From Bacillota bacterium (GTDB lineage: Bacteria; Bacillota; UBA4882; UBA8346): 64,000 nucleotides of DNA. Below the pieces are notes generated by a model, which saw only the letters and a list, made by a program, of their open reading frames with translations, searched no databases and had not been told where the DNA came from. Numbering within the stretch: position 1 is the stretch's first letter; each line of letters begins with the position of its first letter. Location of the stretch: NCBI GenBank assembly GCA_023429995.1, contig JAEZCE010000023.1, positions 1 to 64,000 on the forward strand. Direction: 5' to 3'. The position numbers and the translations under genes were made by a program. Shown here piece by piece: positions 17,417 through 25,954 of the stretch.

Positions 17417-18655
17417 ATGAGCATTCATTCTATTTTCGATGTATTTCAAGGAGTTCAAACTTTTATTGCCTCACCGTTTGCTACCAATTTATCCCGTGTG
17501 GTCCTGATATTGTTGGGACTGCTGTTGATGTATTTAGGTAGAAAAGGTGTTTTGGAACCATTGTTAATGATTCCCATGGGGCTTGGTATGGCCACCATCA
17601 ATGCTTCAGTATTATTTTTTGATCCTCTGAACCTGCATCACGGATTAGGTACTTTGTTTGTGGAAGCCCAAGCCGGCGCCGGGATGAGCAAAGTGGCTGC
17701 CGCAGGAGATTTAATGTATATTATTGGGATCGACTGGCTTCAACCAATATATACTTTTACTTTTTCCAATGGTTTAATAGCCTGTTTTGTATTTATGGGG
17801 ATCGGTTCTTTGTTGGACGTTGGTTTTATCATGTCTCGTCCTTTTCTTTCAATGTTTTTAGCCTTATTCGCAGAGCTTGGAACGATTCTTACTTTACCAA
17901 TTGCCCAATTTTTCGGGTATAGCGTTAAGCAATCAGCTGCCATTGCCATGGTTGGCGGGGCGGATGGGCCGATGGTATTATTCACTTCTTTAAAATTAGC
18001 TCCGGAATTGTTCGTCCCCATTGCCGTTGTTGCCTATCTCTATTTAGGCTTGACATACGGTGGTTATCCCTATTTAATCAAGGCTTTAGTCCCGAAAAAA
18101 TTACGGGCGTTACCAATGGATCCACCGAAAAATAAGAATTTTACCGAAGGTCAGAAAATGGCCTTTGCAGCAGTTTGCTGTGTGGTGTTGTCTTTCCTAT
18201 TCCCTGTTGCAGCACCTCTTATCTTTTCGCTGTTCTTTGGAGTTGTAATCCGTGAGTCCGGTATCAAACAGTTCCAGGACTTACTCAGCGGCCCGGTTCT
18301 TTATATTTCAACCATGTTTTTAGGACTAATGCTTGGAATCTTATGTGAAGCCAATACGATATTGGATCCGAAAGTGTTGCCGCTCTTATTATTAGGAATT
18401 TTATCCCTGCTGCTTTCCGGAATCGGCGGACTTATCGGCGGTTATATCGCCTACTTCTTCACAAAAGGAAAAGTGAATCCGGTTATCGGTATTGCCGGGG
18501 TTTCCTGTGTTCCGACTACGGCTAAGGTGGCTCAAAAAGTCGTCCACAAAGATAATCCTCAGGCAATGATTATGCCGTATGCCCTGGGCGCTAATATAAG
18601 TGGCGTTATTACAACTGCGATTATTGCCGGTATTTATTGCACGCTTATAAAATAA
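17417..18655 (+). CDS. oadB: Na+-pumping decarboxylase, beta (membrane) subunit
   Basis: A 412-residue integral membrane protein with nine or more hydrophobic segments. It has the family's functional region, AAIAMVGGADGPMVLF, whose Asp183 corresponds to the Na+/H+ pathway Asp of OadB, then NPVIGIAGVSCVPTTAKVAQK and the closing PYALGANISGVITTA. It takes carboxybiotin from the alpha subunit, decarboxylates it and exports Na+. ATG 17417 is selected for its AGGAGA site. The gamma-like and alpha genes follow directly, giving a beta-gamma-alpha order. Confidence 0.92.
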   Translation: MSIHSIFDVFQGVQTFIASPFATNLSRVVLILLGLLLMYLGRKGVLEPLLMIPMGLGMATINASVLFFDPLNLHHGLGTLFVEAQAGAGMSKVAAAGDLMYIIGIDWLQPIYTFTFSNGLIACFVFMGIGSLLDVGFIMSRPFLSMFLALFAELGTILTLPIAQFFGYSVKQSAAIAMVGGADGPMVLFTSLKLAPELFVPIAVVAYLYLGLTYGGYPYLIKALVPKKLRALPMDPPKNKNFTEGQKMAFAAVCCVVLSFLFPVAAPLIFSLFFGVVIRESGIKQFQDLLSGPVLYISTMFLGLMLGILCEANTILDPKVLPLLLLGILSLLLSGIGGLIGGYIAYFFTKGKVNPVIGIAGVSCVPTTAKVAQKVVHKDNPQAMIMPYALGANISGVITTAIIAGIYCTLIK

Positions 18656-18668
18656 GGAGGGCCTGAAA

Positions 18669-18887
18669 ATGAACGGAATGACCGTTGCTGTGGTTAGCTA
18701 TATTATTGCCATAATTATTTCTTTTTTCGTCGCAGGGTTAATTCAAATAATGGGAAGTATCCTCAATCGTTTTTCCAAAGATACTCCTTCTGAAGGCGAA
18801 ATGGTGAATGCAGAATTATCCGAAAATACCTTCTCTGATGATGCTGCTGTTGCTGCTGCTATTGTAATTGCTAAACAAAATATCTAA
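18669..18887 (+). CDS. oadG: Na+-pumping decarboxylase, gamma-like subunit
   Basis: 72 residues: one N-terminal membrane helix (VAVVSYIIAIIISFFVAGLIQ), a short polar linker and an amphipathic Ala-rich end (DDAAVAAAIVIAKQ), the layout of OadG/MmdD-like assembly subunits. It lies 13 nt after oadB with an AAGGAGGG site. It probably anchors the alpha subunit to beta. The call rests on layout and position more than on sequence identity. Confidence 0.75.
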   Translation: MNGMTVAVVSYIIAIIISFFVAGLIQIMGSILNRFSKDTPSEGEMVNAELSENTFSDDAAVAAAIVIAKQNI

Positions 18888-18991
18888 TCTTTTTTCATTC
18901 GACTGCTGTTATAATCTACAGTGTTGAGTTTTTAATAATTTTGCATGTAAATTAAAGCATCAAAGATTGATTCGAGGAGAGGAAAAATTAA

Positions 18992-20794
18992 ATGAAAAAA
19001 AAGATTCAGTTTATGTTAACTGCATTTCGCGATGGCTTCCAATCCGTTTATGGAGCCCGGGTATTTTCTAAAGATTATTTACCGGTTGTTGAAGAAGCGG
19101 CTCAAGCTGGAATTGAGCATTTGGAAGCCGGAGGCGGCGCGCTGTTTCAATCACCGTTTTTCTACTGTAATGAAAATGCCTTTGAGGTTATGGACGCTTT
19201 CCGCAAAGCTGTCGGACCCAAAGCCAATCTGCAAACACTGGCCCGCGGCATTAACGTAGTGGCCTTGGATTCACAACCTAGTGACATCATTAAACTCCAT
19301 GCTGATCTTTTCAAGAAACACGGTATGACAACCATCCGGAACTTCGATGCCTTGAATGATGTCAACAATTTGATTTATTCCGGTAAATGCATTAAAGAGG
19401 CAGGTTTAAATCATGAAGTAACCATTACGATGATGGAATTACCTCCCAATTGCGAAGGAGCCCATACTCCGGAGTTTTATATCGACAGACTCAAAAAAAT
19501 CCTGGAAGCCGAAATTCCTTTTGATTCCCTCTGTTTTAAAGATGCTTCCGGAACCAGCCGCCCTCAAAAAGTATACGATACCATAAAAATGGCCCGCCAA
19601 TTATTGGGTAAAGATGTGAAGATCGTATTCCATTCCCATGAAACCGCCGGTTCGGGTACTGTTGCCTATAAAGCGGCGATTGAAGCCGGAGTCGATCAAC
19701 TCGACTTGTCACTTGCGCCGGCGTCCGGCGGTACCTGTCAGCCTGATTTAATTACGATGTGGCATGTTTTGCGCGGAACCGATTATGATCTGGACATTGA
19801 CATTTTTAAGGTTATGAAATTGGAGCAGAGCTTCAAGGAAGCTATGAAGGATTATTTCCTGCCTCCTGAAGCCACTAAAGTTGAGCCGTTAATTCCTTTC
19901 TTCCCAATGCCCGGCGGAGCTTTGACAGCCAATACCCAAATGCTGCGGGACAATCAACTGATGGACAAATATCCTGAAGTTATCGCCGCAATGGGTGAAG
20001 CTGTTGCCAAAGGCGGCTTTGGGACTTCGGTGACTCCTGTTTCCCAGTTCTATTTCCAACAGGCTTTTAATAATGTGATGTTTGGACCCTGGAAAAAGAT
20101 TGCCCAAGGTTACGGCAAGATGGTTCTGGGTTATTTTGGTAAGACTCCGGTTGCTCCGGATCCTGCCATTGTAGCAATCGCTCAGGAACAATTAAAACTG
20201 GAACCTACCACCGAAAGTCCGCTGGCTATTAATGACCGGAATCCTGAAAAAGGTATTGCCGCAAGTAAAAAAGTGTTGCAAAATGAAGGTCTTCCTATAA
20301 CTGATGAAAATATCTTTATTATCGCCAGTTGCGCCGAAAAGGGCGTGGCTTTCTTGAAAGGCCAGGGAACGATCGGCGTGCGCAAGGAAGCAAAAAAAGC
20401 GGACGTTTCGAAAAGTACTGCCAAAACAGATACTTATACCATTAAATTGAATGGAAATTCCTATACAGTTAAGTTGGAAGCCGATAAAGCAATCGTCAAC
20501 GGTCAAAGCTTTAATTATGAGATCGGTGAAGGCGTTCTGGAAAATGCCAATGCAGTTCAAATTACCGGAGAAGCTCAACCGATTAAAGCCGCATTACCTG
20601 GATTGGTGTTGAAAATCAATAAAAAAGCCGGCGATATGATTAAAAAAGATGAGCCCATTATGGTGCTTGAATCGATGAAAATGGAGACTCCCTTAAATTC
20701 TCCATTCGATGGGCAAGTGGTTTCCATTCTTGTCAGTCAGGGTCAACAAGTTCCAACAGGCGCGGTGGTTGCAACGATTAAGAAACGAGGGTAA
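18992..20794 (+). CDS. oadA: Biotin-dependent carboxyltransferase/decarboxylase alpha subunit
   Basis: A 600-residue fusion of a carboxyltransferase TIM barrel (about 1-290), a PYC_OADA conserved domain (to ~460) and a biotinyl domain with Lys563 in VLESMKMETPL. The barrel has FKDASGT (carbamylated-Lys position) and FHSHETAGSG (metal His pair). However, the usual DAHQS and LEVWGGATFD blocks read DGFQS and LEAGGGALFQS, placing it in a divergent subgroup, so the substrate may not be oxaloacetate. It would transfer carboxyl to biotin and pass it to the membrane beta subunit. Start ATG after GGAGAGG. A Pro/Ala-poor, Lys-rich linker precedes the biotin domain. Confidence 0.88.
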   Translation: MKKKIQFMLTAFRDGFQSVYGARVFSKDYLPVVEEAAQAGIEHLEAGGGALFQSPFFYCNENAFEVMDAFRKAVGPKANLQTLARGINVVALDSQPSDIIKLHADLFKKHGMTTIRNFDALNDVNNLIYSGKCIKEAGLNHEVTITMMELPPNCEGAHTPEFYIDRLKKILEAEIPFDSLCFKDASGTSRPQKVYDTIKMARQLLGKDVKIVFHSHETAGSGTVAYKAAIEAGVDQLDLSLAPASGGTCQPDLITMWHVLRGTDYDLDIDIFKVMKLEQSFKEAMKDYFLPPEATKVEPLIPFFPMPGGALTANTQMLRDNQLMDKYPEVIAAMGEAVAKGGFGTSVTPVSQFYFQQAFNNVMFGPWKKIAQGYGKMVLGYFGKTPVAPDPAIVAIAQEQLKLEPTTESPLAINDRNPEKGIAASKKVLQNEGLPITDENIFIIASCAEKGVAFLKGQGTIGVRKEAKKADVSKSTAKTDTYTIKLNGNSYTVKLEADKAIVNGQSFNYEIGEGVLENANAVQITGEAQPIKAALPGLVLKINKKAGDMIKKDEPIMVLESMKMETPLNSPFDGQVVSILVSQGQQVPTGAVVATIKKRG

Positions 20795-20845
20795 TCATTA
20801 AGTTTTTGAATTTGTTGTAACAAGCTCTATTTTTGCTTCTTAATA

Positions 20846-20870
20846 GAATCATCCCAGTTGGGATGATTTC
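20846..20870 (+). terminator. Terminator after decarboxylase operon
   Basis: GAATCATCCCA/TGGGATGATTTC hairpin with a 2-nt loop, followed by TCTATTTGTTT. A second hairpin, ATCCGC..TTTTT paired with AAAAAGCGGAT, lies at about 20930-20955 without a following T-run. Confidence 0.65.
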
Positions 20871-21029
20871 TATTTGTTTGCTGAGATATTGCATTTTATT
20901 GGGGAACAATTTATAATGAATTTGAAAAATCCGCCTTTTTAATAAAAAGCGGATCTGGCGCTTGATTTATGAAAAGATGAGTATTCTCCGCTCTACTTAA
21001 TTAATAAATTAAAAAAAAGGGGGACGATT

Positions 21030-21692
21030 ATGAAATTTATTAAGGGTTTTTTAGGTTCTTTAGCAACAAAACAAGGGATTGTGGCAATTCTTGTCATGGT
21101 AGTTATTGCTGTGCTATTTATCATTATTAGCAAGCAAAAAAAGGGAAAAGGATTGTCAACTCGGGATGTAGTTGCCATTGGTATTGGGGCTGCCCTTTAC
21201 GGGGCTTTGTCGATCATTTCTCTTCCTATTGGGCCCAACACATCCTTCCGGATTGCTATGGCTTTGCTGATCATTTTCGGGGCAATCTTTGGGCCGGTAG
21301 TTGGATTTTTGGTAGGATTCCTTGGTCATGCGTTAAATGATGCTCTGATGTATGGTTCCGTCTGGTGGAGTTGGGTCTTCCTTTCCGCGGCTGTCGGAAT
21401 GTTCGGTGGCTTTGTTAAATTCGATAATGGGTTTGATGTTTTGGCCGGAAAAATATCCTCTAAACATTATTGGCAAATGTACTTATATGCAATCTTTGGG
21501 ATCTTAGCCGGTAGCATCCTTGCCTATATCGGAGACGTTTTCCTTTATGGAGAACCAGCAAACAAAGTATGGCTTCAAATTTGTCTTGCTGGAGTGTCCA
21601 ACTTCATCGTACTGGCGGTTGTCGGCATTCCAGTCGTAATTGCCCTGGGAAAATTACGTAGTAAAAATAACAACCTGGAAGTTGAAAGTTGA
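21030..21692 (+). CDS. UPF0397-type ECF transporter substrate-binding (S) component
   Basis: 220 residues with six to seven membrane helices. The block VVAIGIGAALYGALS, then FGAIFGPVVGFLVGFLGHALNDALMYG and WWSWVF, is the UPF0397 signature, a family of putative S components. The following genes encode a fused dual ATPase and an EcfT, so all modules of an energy-coupling-factor importer are adjacent. The ligand is undefined; vitamins or their precursors are usual for this fold. Start ATG after AAGGGGGA. Confidence 0.85.
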   Translation: MKFIKGFLGSLATKQGIVAILVMVVIAVLFIIISKQKKGKGLSTRDVVAIGIGAALYGALSIISLPIGPNTSFRIAMALLIIFGAIFGPVVGFLVGFLGHALNDALMYGSVWWSWVFLSAAVGMFGGFVKFDNGFDVLAGKISSKHYWQMYLYAIFGILAGSILAYIGDVFLYGEPANKVWLQICLAGVSNFIVLAVVGIPVVIALGKLRSKNNNLEVES

Positions 21693-21709
21693 AAGGAGCA
21701 CAACTTAAG

Positions 21710-23407
21710 GTGCCGGTTATTTCATTTCGCGATTTTTATTTTCGGTATGATAATTTAAAAGAGCCTACCCTAAAAAATATTAATTTGACGATTGAAGTTG
21801 GTGAGAAAGTCTTGATAGCCGGCCCGAGCGGGAGCGGAAAATCAACATTAGCCCATTGTCTCAATGGGCTAATTCCTTTTACTTATGGGGGCAAAATTGA
21901 TGGTGTTTTGGAAATTGAAGGTTTTAAACCCTACGAAAAAAATATATTCGAAATCAGCCAATATGTGGGAACTATCTTACAAGACCAAGACGGTCAGTTC
22001 ATTGGTTTAAGCGTGGGGGAAGATGTAGCTTTTGCCGATGAAAATAAAAACGTCGCCCAACCCGAAATGCTGGCCCGAGTGGAACAAGCCTTGTATGAAG
22101 TGGGGATGTCCGATTTTGTTTATGAAACGCCTCACAACTTGAGCGGCGGTCAAAAACAAAAAATTTCCATTGCCGGGATTCTTACCAATGGAACTGAAAT
22201 CCTTCTTTTTGACGAACCGCTCGCTAATTTGGATCCTGCCAGCGGCAAACGGGCAATGGCTACAATTAACCGCATTCACCGGCAAATGAAAAAGACCATC
22301 ATTGTAATAGAGCACAGAATCGAAGATGTTCTGGAATGTGAATTTGATCGGATTATCGTTATGAATGAGGGAAGCGTTGTCGCAGATGGGCCCCCTGATG
22401 AAATCTTAACCACTGATTTGCTTTCCAAATTTGGTTTAAGGGAACCTCTTTACATTGAAGTTTTAAAAAATTTGAAGTTAAAATTAGCCAAGGATGATCG
22501 AGTCTCTAGGATTTCCAATATTATGAAATTTAAGAATGAGGTTGTAAACTCCTACATTCATAGAACGGAATGCCGTAAACCTCCAGAGAATGTAGAAATA
22601 TTAACGGCGCATGCTTTACAATATCGCTATTTTGATGATGGGCCTAATATTATTGATAATATTTCATTCACCATCCGTCAAGGAGAAATGCTGGCGGTCT
22701 TAGGAAATAATGGAGCGGGTAAATCAACCTTGTTAAAAATTTTATCCGGAATCGTCAGGCATCAATCCGGCACTATCCGATATAAAGGAGAAGTAATTGA
22801 TGATTGGTCGGCTCGAAAACGCGGCAAGATCATTGGCTCTGTGTTGCAAAATCCAAACCAAATGATTACCAAGCCCATGATCTTGGATGAAGTCGCTTTC
22901 GGCTTGCGCAATAACGGTAACCCGGAAGAACAGGTACGATCTCGTGTTGAAGACTCTTTACGCATTTGCGGACTTTATAAATACCGGAAATGGCCGATAG
23001 ATTCACTCAGTTACGGGCAAAAAAAACGGGTCACGATCGCCTCGATTTTAGCAATGCAACCGGAAATCATTATTTTGGATGAACCTACAGCCGGGCAGGA
23101 TTATCGAACTTATCGGGAGTTTATGAGTTTTCTCGAGGAAATTAAAAACAGCGGTGTGAGTATAGTTTTAATCACCCATGATATGCATTTGGCCTTAGAG
23201 TATGCTGAGCGCGGTTTAGTGCTTTGCGGCGGCAAAATTATTGCTGAAGATACCATATTTAATATTTTGTCCAATCCTGATATTATCATTCGGGCGAATT
23301 TGAAGGAGACTTCCATTTCCCAAATGGCGACTTTATATCAAATCCAGGATGTAAGCGGATTTCTGTCCTTTTTTGTAGGGAAGTTGAAACGGGGCGAATT
23401 GCAATGA
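21710..23407 (+). CDS. ECF transporter fused dual ATPase (EcfA1-A2)
   Basis: 565 residues carrying two ABC ATPase domains. The first has Walker A GPSGSGKST (~40-48), signature LSGGQKQKISIAG and Walker B ILLFDEP. The second has GNNGAGKST (~335), LSYGQKKRVTIAS and IIILDEP. This resembles the YkoD-type fused pair of group I ECF systems. The start is uncertain: TTG 21689 overlaps the preceding stop by 4 nt, but AAAGGAG at 21692-21698 better serves GTG 21710, which also gives the typical N-terminus. Confidence 0.9.
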   Translation: MPVISFRDFYFRYDNLKEPTLKNINLTIEVGEKVLIAGPSGSGKSTLAHCLNGLIPFTYGGKIDGVLEIEGFKPYEKNIFEISQYVGTILQDQDGQFIGLSVGEDVAFADENKNVAQPEMLARVEQALYEVGMSDFVYETPHNLSGGQKQKISIAGILTNGTEILLFDEPLANLDPASGKRAMATINRIHRQMKKTIIVIEHRIEDVLECEFDRIIVMNEGSVVADGPPDEILTTDLLSKFGLREPLYIEVLKNLKLKLAKDDRVSRISNIMKFKNEVVNSYIHRTECRKPPENVEILTAHALQYRYFDDGPNIIDNISFTIRQGEMLAVLGNNGAGKSTLLKILSGIVRHQSGTIRYKGEVIDDWSARKRGKIIGSVLQNPNQMITKPMILDEVAFGLRNNGNPEEQVRSRVEDSLRICGLYKYRKWPIDSLSYGQKKRVTIASILAMQPEIIILDEPTAGQDYRTYREFMSFLEEIKNSGVSIVLITHDMHLALEYAERGLVLCGGKIIAEDTIFNILSNPDIIIRANLKETSISQMATLYQIQDVSGFLSFFVGKLKRGELQ

Positions 23408-24231
23408 CACGATCAGGCGCGCTATATATTGAAAAAGATTCCGTTTTTCATCGGCTTGACGGTAGCATTAAGTTTTTTATGCTAATTACCTGGACCATTT
23501 TTATTTTTTTATTCATGGATGCGCGAATCTTTTTATTCATGATAATCCTCGGCTTTTTGATGTTGTACTTTGCGAAATTGCCGTTTAAAGTCCTAAAGTC
23601 TTTGATATTGGTTGTGGCCATTTTTACGGTCTTAAATTCTTTGGTATTAATCCTGATTACTCCGGATTATGGTTCGATGTTGACTCACCGCTATACTGTC
23701 GCGATTGATTTGGGTTTCATTCGGTTAACCTACCAAACACTTTTTTTTGCATTGACATTATCGTTGAAATATCTGGCAATATTACCCATTACGCTGTTAT
23801 TTATTTTTACAACCCATCCCAGTTGTTTTGCCAGCAGTCTGAACCGCTTGGGCGTGCCTTATAAAGTATCTTACGCCATCAATATTGCTTTACGCTATGT
23901 GCCGGATGTTAATGAAGAAGTCAAAGCCATTATCAATGCCCAGGAAGCCCGGGGAGTTGAGTTTAAAAAAGGTGATGCCGGCATTTTTAAACGGATGAAA
24001 AACTATATCACCGTGTTGCTTCCTTTATTGATATTATCCCTACACCGGGTGGAGGTTATTTCTAACGCCATGGATTTACGAGGCTTTGGCCGCTATGAAA
24101 CAAGAACCTGGTACCACCAGAAACCTCTTACAGTAATTGATTTTATATTTGCCTTCCTGGCTTTATTTTTGGTTTTGTTGGGTATTTATTTGAAAACTCG
24201 AATAAAAACCAGCTTTTGGTGCGTAATTTAA
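23404..24231 (+). CDS. ecfT: ECF transporter transmembrane component EcfT
   Basis: 275 residues with five to six hydrophobic segments. The cytoplasmic coupling motifs expected of EcfT/CbiQ proteins are present: AQEARGVEF near residue 182 and AMDLRGFGRYETRTW near residue 225. The start overlaps the ATPase stop as ATGA, so the pair is translationally coupled. It completes the importer. A spurious-looking basic/aromatic tail (KTRIKTSFWCVI) ends the protein. Confidence 0.88.
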   Translation: MTRSGALYIEKDSVFHRLDGSIKFFMLITWTIFIFLFMDARIFLFMIILGFLMLYFAKLPFKVLKSLILVVAIFTVLNSLVLILITPDYGSMLTHRYTVAIDLGFIRLTYQTLFFALTLSLKYLAILPITLLFIFTTHPSCFASSLNRLGVPYKVSYAINIALRYVPDVNEEVKAIINAQEARGVEFKKGDAGIFKRMKNYITVLLPLLILSLHRVEVISNAMDLRGFGRYETRTWYHQKPLTVIDFIFAFLALFLVLLGIYLKTRIKTSFWCVI

Positions 24232-24295
24232 AACTTCAGCTTTATGACAAGAATGGTAATGGAAAAATTTAATGGAAGTATTAATCTTTTGATGC

Positions 24296-24324
24296 TTGTA
24301 CGTACAACTGGCACGCGGTATAAT
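24296..24324 (+). promoter_or_regulatory. Promoter with AraR-like operator
   Basis: TTGTAC (24296-24301) and TATAAT (24319-24324) are 17 bp apart. The -35 lies within a perfect 12-bp palindrome, TTGTACGTACAA (24296-24307), which is the core of the operator recognised by GntR-family AraR in Bacillus (ATTTGTACGTACAAAT). A sugar-responsive repressor blocking this promoter is the natural reading, since a sugar isomerase gene follows. Confidence 0.7.
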
Positions 24325-24370
24325 GTAAATGTATAAATTCTGCCAAAAAATAATTGGAGGGGGTATTCTA

Positions 24371-25852
24371 TTGATTAACATTCCACAGGTTAAGTTGGGT
24401 ATCGTAGCAGTCAGCCGGGATTGTTTCCCAATTGAATTAAGTCAAAAAAGAAGATCAGCCGTCGTAAAGGCTTGTAATGATAAGAAAATTGCCATTACAG
24501 AAATCAAAGCGACCGTTGAGAATGAAAAAGATGTTTTAAAAGCATTGGAAGAACTAAAAACAGCCAATGTCAACGCTTTAGTCGTATATCTTGGAAACTT
24601 CGGACCGGAAGGGCCGGAAACGATGCTGGCTCAAAAATTTGTCGGTCCGGCAATGTTTGTGGCGGCAGCCGAAGAGACCGAAAATAATTTATTTGACGGC
24701 CGGGGCGATGCCTATTGCGGAATGTTGAACGCCTCCTATAATTTGGCCTTACGCCAATTAAAACCCTACATTCCTGAATATCCGGTAGGAACAGCTACTG
24801 AAATTGCCGATATGGTCAAAGACTTTGAAGATATTGCCCGGGTCATTCTGGCGCTTAAAAAATTGAAAATTTTCGGCTTTGGTCCCAGACCTCAAGACTT
24901 TTTAGCATGTAATGCACCGATAAAGCCTTTGTATGACTTAGGTGTTGAAATCATGGAAAACTCGGAGCTGGATTTATTTGCTTTCTTCAACCAACACGAG
25001 AATGATAAACGGATTTCCGGAGTCATTAAGGAAATGGAAAACGAGCTTGCGGATGGAAACGGTTATCCCGGGATTCTGCCGAGACTGGCTCAATATGAAT
25101 TGACATTGCTTGATTGGATGGAAAATCATATAGGCGCCTCCGAGTATGCTATTTTTGCCAATAAATGCTGGCCGGCATTTCAAACCCAGTTTAAAATCGT
25201 TCCCTGTTATGTCAACTCGAGACTGGCAGCAAGAGGGATTCCGGTAGCCTGTGAGACCGATATTTATGGGGCTTTAAGCGAATATATCATCACCTGCGCC
25301 ACCAATATGCCTGCCACTTTGCTTGATATCAACAACTCGGTGCCCCGTGATATGTTTGACAACAACAAGGCCAAGTTTAACGGCTATCACCTCGATGATC
25401 TCTTTATGGGATTCCATTGCGGCAATACTGCAAAATGCCTTCTGAAGAATGCGGCCATGAAATATCAATTAATCATGCATCGCGGTTTGGAACCGGATAA
25501 AGAACCCGATATCACCCGGGGAACTTTGGAAGGAGCCATCCGTCCCGGCGAAATAACTTTATTCCGTTTACAGAGCACTGCCGATGCTATGTTACGCAGT
25601 TACGTAGCAGAAGGTGAAATCATCGATGTTGATCCCAAATCATTCGGCGGCATTGGAGTTTTTGCAGTCAAAGAAATGGGCAGATTTTACCGCCATGTTC
25701 TGATCGGTAAACGTTATCCGCATCACGGCGGGGTCGCTTTTAAACATGCGGGAAAAGTATTGTTTGCAGCTATGAAAATGTTGGGTGTAAATGATGTCGC
25801 CTTCAACCAGCCCGCCGGAATGTTGTATAAGGACGAGAATCCGTTTAAGTAA
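24371..25852 (+). CDS. L-fucose/L-arabinose isomerase-family protein
   Basis: About 493 residues of the L-fucose isomerase superfamily (COG2407 type): an N-terminal Rossmann-like half (KLGIVAVSRDCFPIELS), then FGPRPQDF, QFKIVPCYVNSRLAARGIPVACETDIYGAL with the metal-binding Glu/Asp region, and the C-terminal FHCGNTA and HHGG motifs with probable metal-binding His. Members interconvert aldoses and ketoses; the sugar here is not determined. TTG 24371 follows GGAGGGGG; the ATG at 24329 would precede the predicted transcript start. The AraR-like operator upstream argues for pentose control. Confidence 0.82.
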   Translation: MINIPQVKLGIVAVSRDCFPIELSQKRRSAVVKACNDKKIAITEIKATVENEKDVLKALEELKTANVNALVVYLGNFGPEGPETMLAQKFVGPAMFVAAAEETENNLFDGRGDAYCGMLNASYNLALRQLKPYIPEYPVGTATEIADMVKDFEDIARVILALKKLKIFGFGPRPQDFLACNAPIKPLYDLGVEIMENSELDLFAFFNQHENDKRISGVIKEMENELADGNGYPGILPRLAQYELTLLDWMENHIGASEYAIFANKCWPAFQTQFKIVPCYVNSRLAARGIPVACETDIYGALSEYIITCATNMPATLLDINNSVPRDMFDNNKAKFNGYHLDDLFMGFHCGNTAKCLLKNAAMKYQLIMHRGLEPDKEPDITRGTLEGAIRPGEITLFRLQSTADAMLRSYVAEGEIIDVDPKSFGGIGVFAVKEMGRFYRHVLIGKRYPHHGGVAFKHAGKVLFAAMKMLGVNDVAFNQPAGMLYKDENPFK

Positions 25853-25894
25853 TATTTTCTCGATTTAAACTCCAATTACAATAATGATCGCTAT

Positions 25895-25926
25895 AAACTG
25901 CCGGTTAAAGTTTGCCGGCAGTTTGT
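25895..25926 (+). terminator. Terminator after isomerase gene
   Basis: AAACTGCCGG pairs with CCGGCAGTTT (25915-25924) around a 10-nt loop, followed by GTTTC. Confidence 0.7.
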
Positions 25927-25954
25927 TTCATACACTAACAAAAGGAGTAGTAAC

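Noticed and set aside
20880..21029. TPP or other vitamin riboswitch before the ECF genes
   Set aside because: A CTGAGA string occurs, but the rest of the THI-box (ACCTGATCTGGATAATGCC-type) is missing; only simple hairpins are seen.
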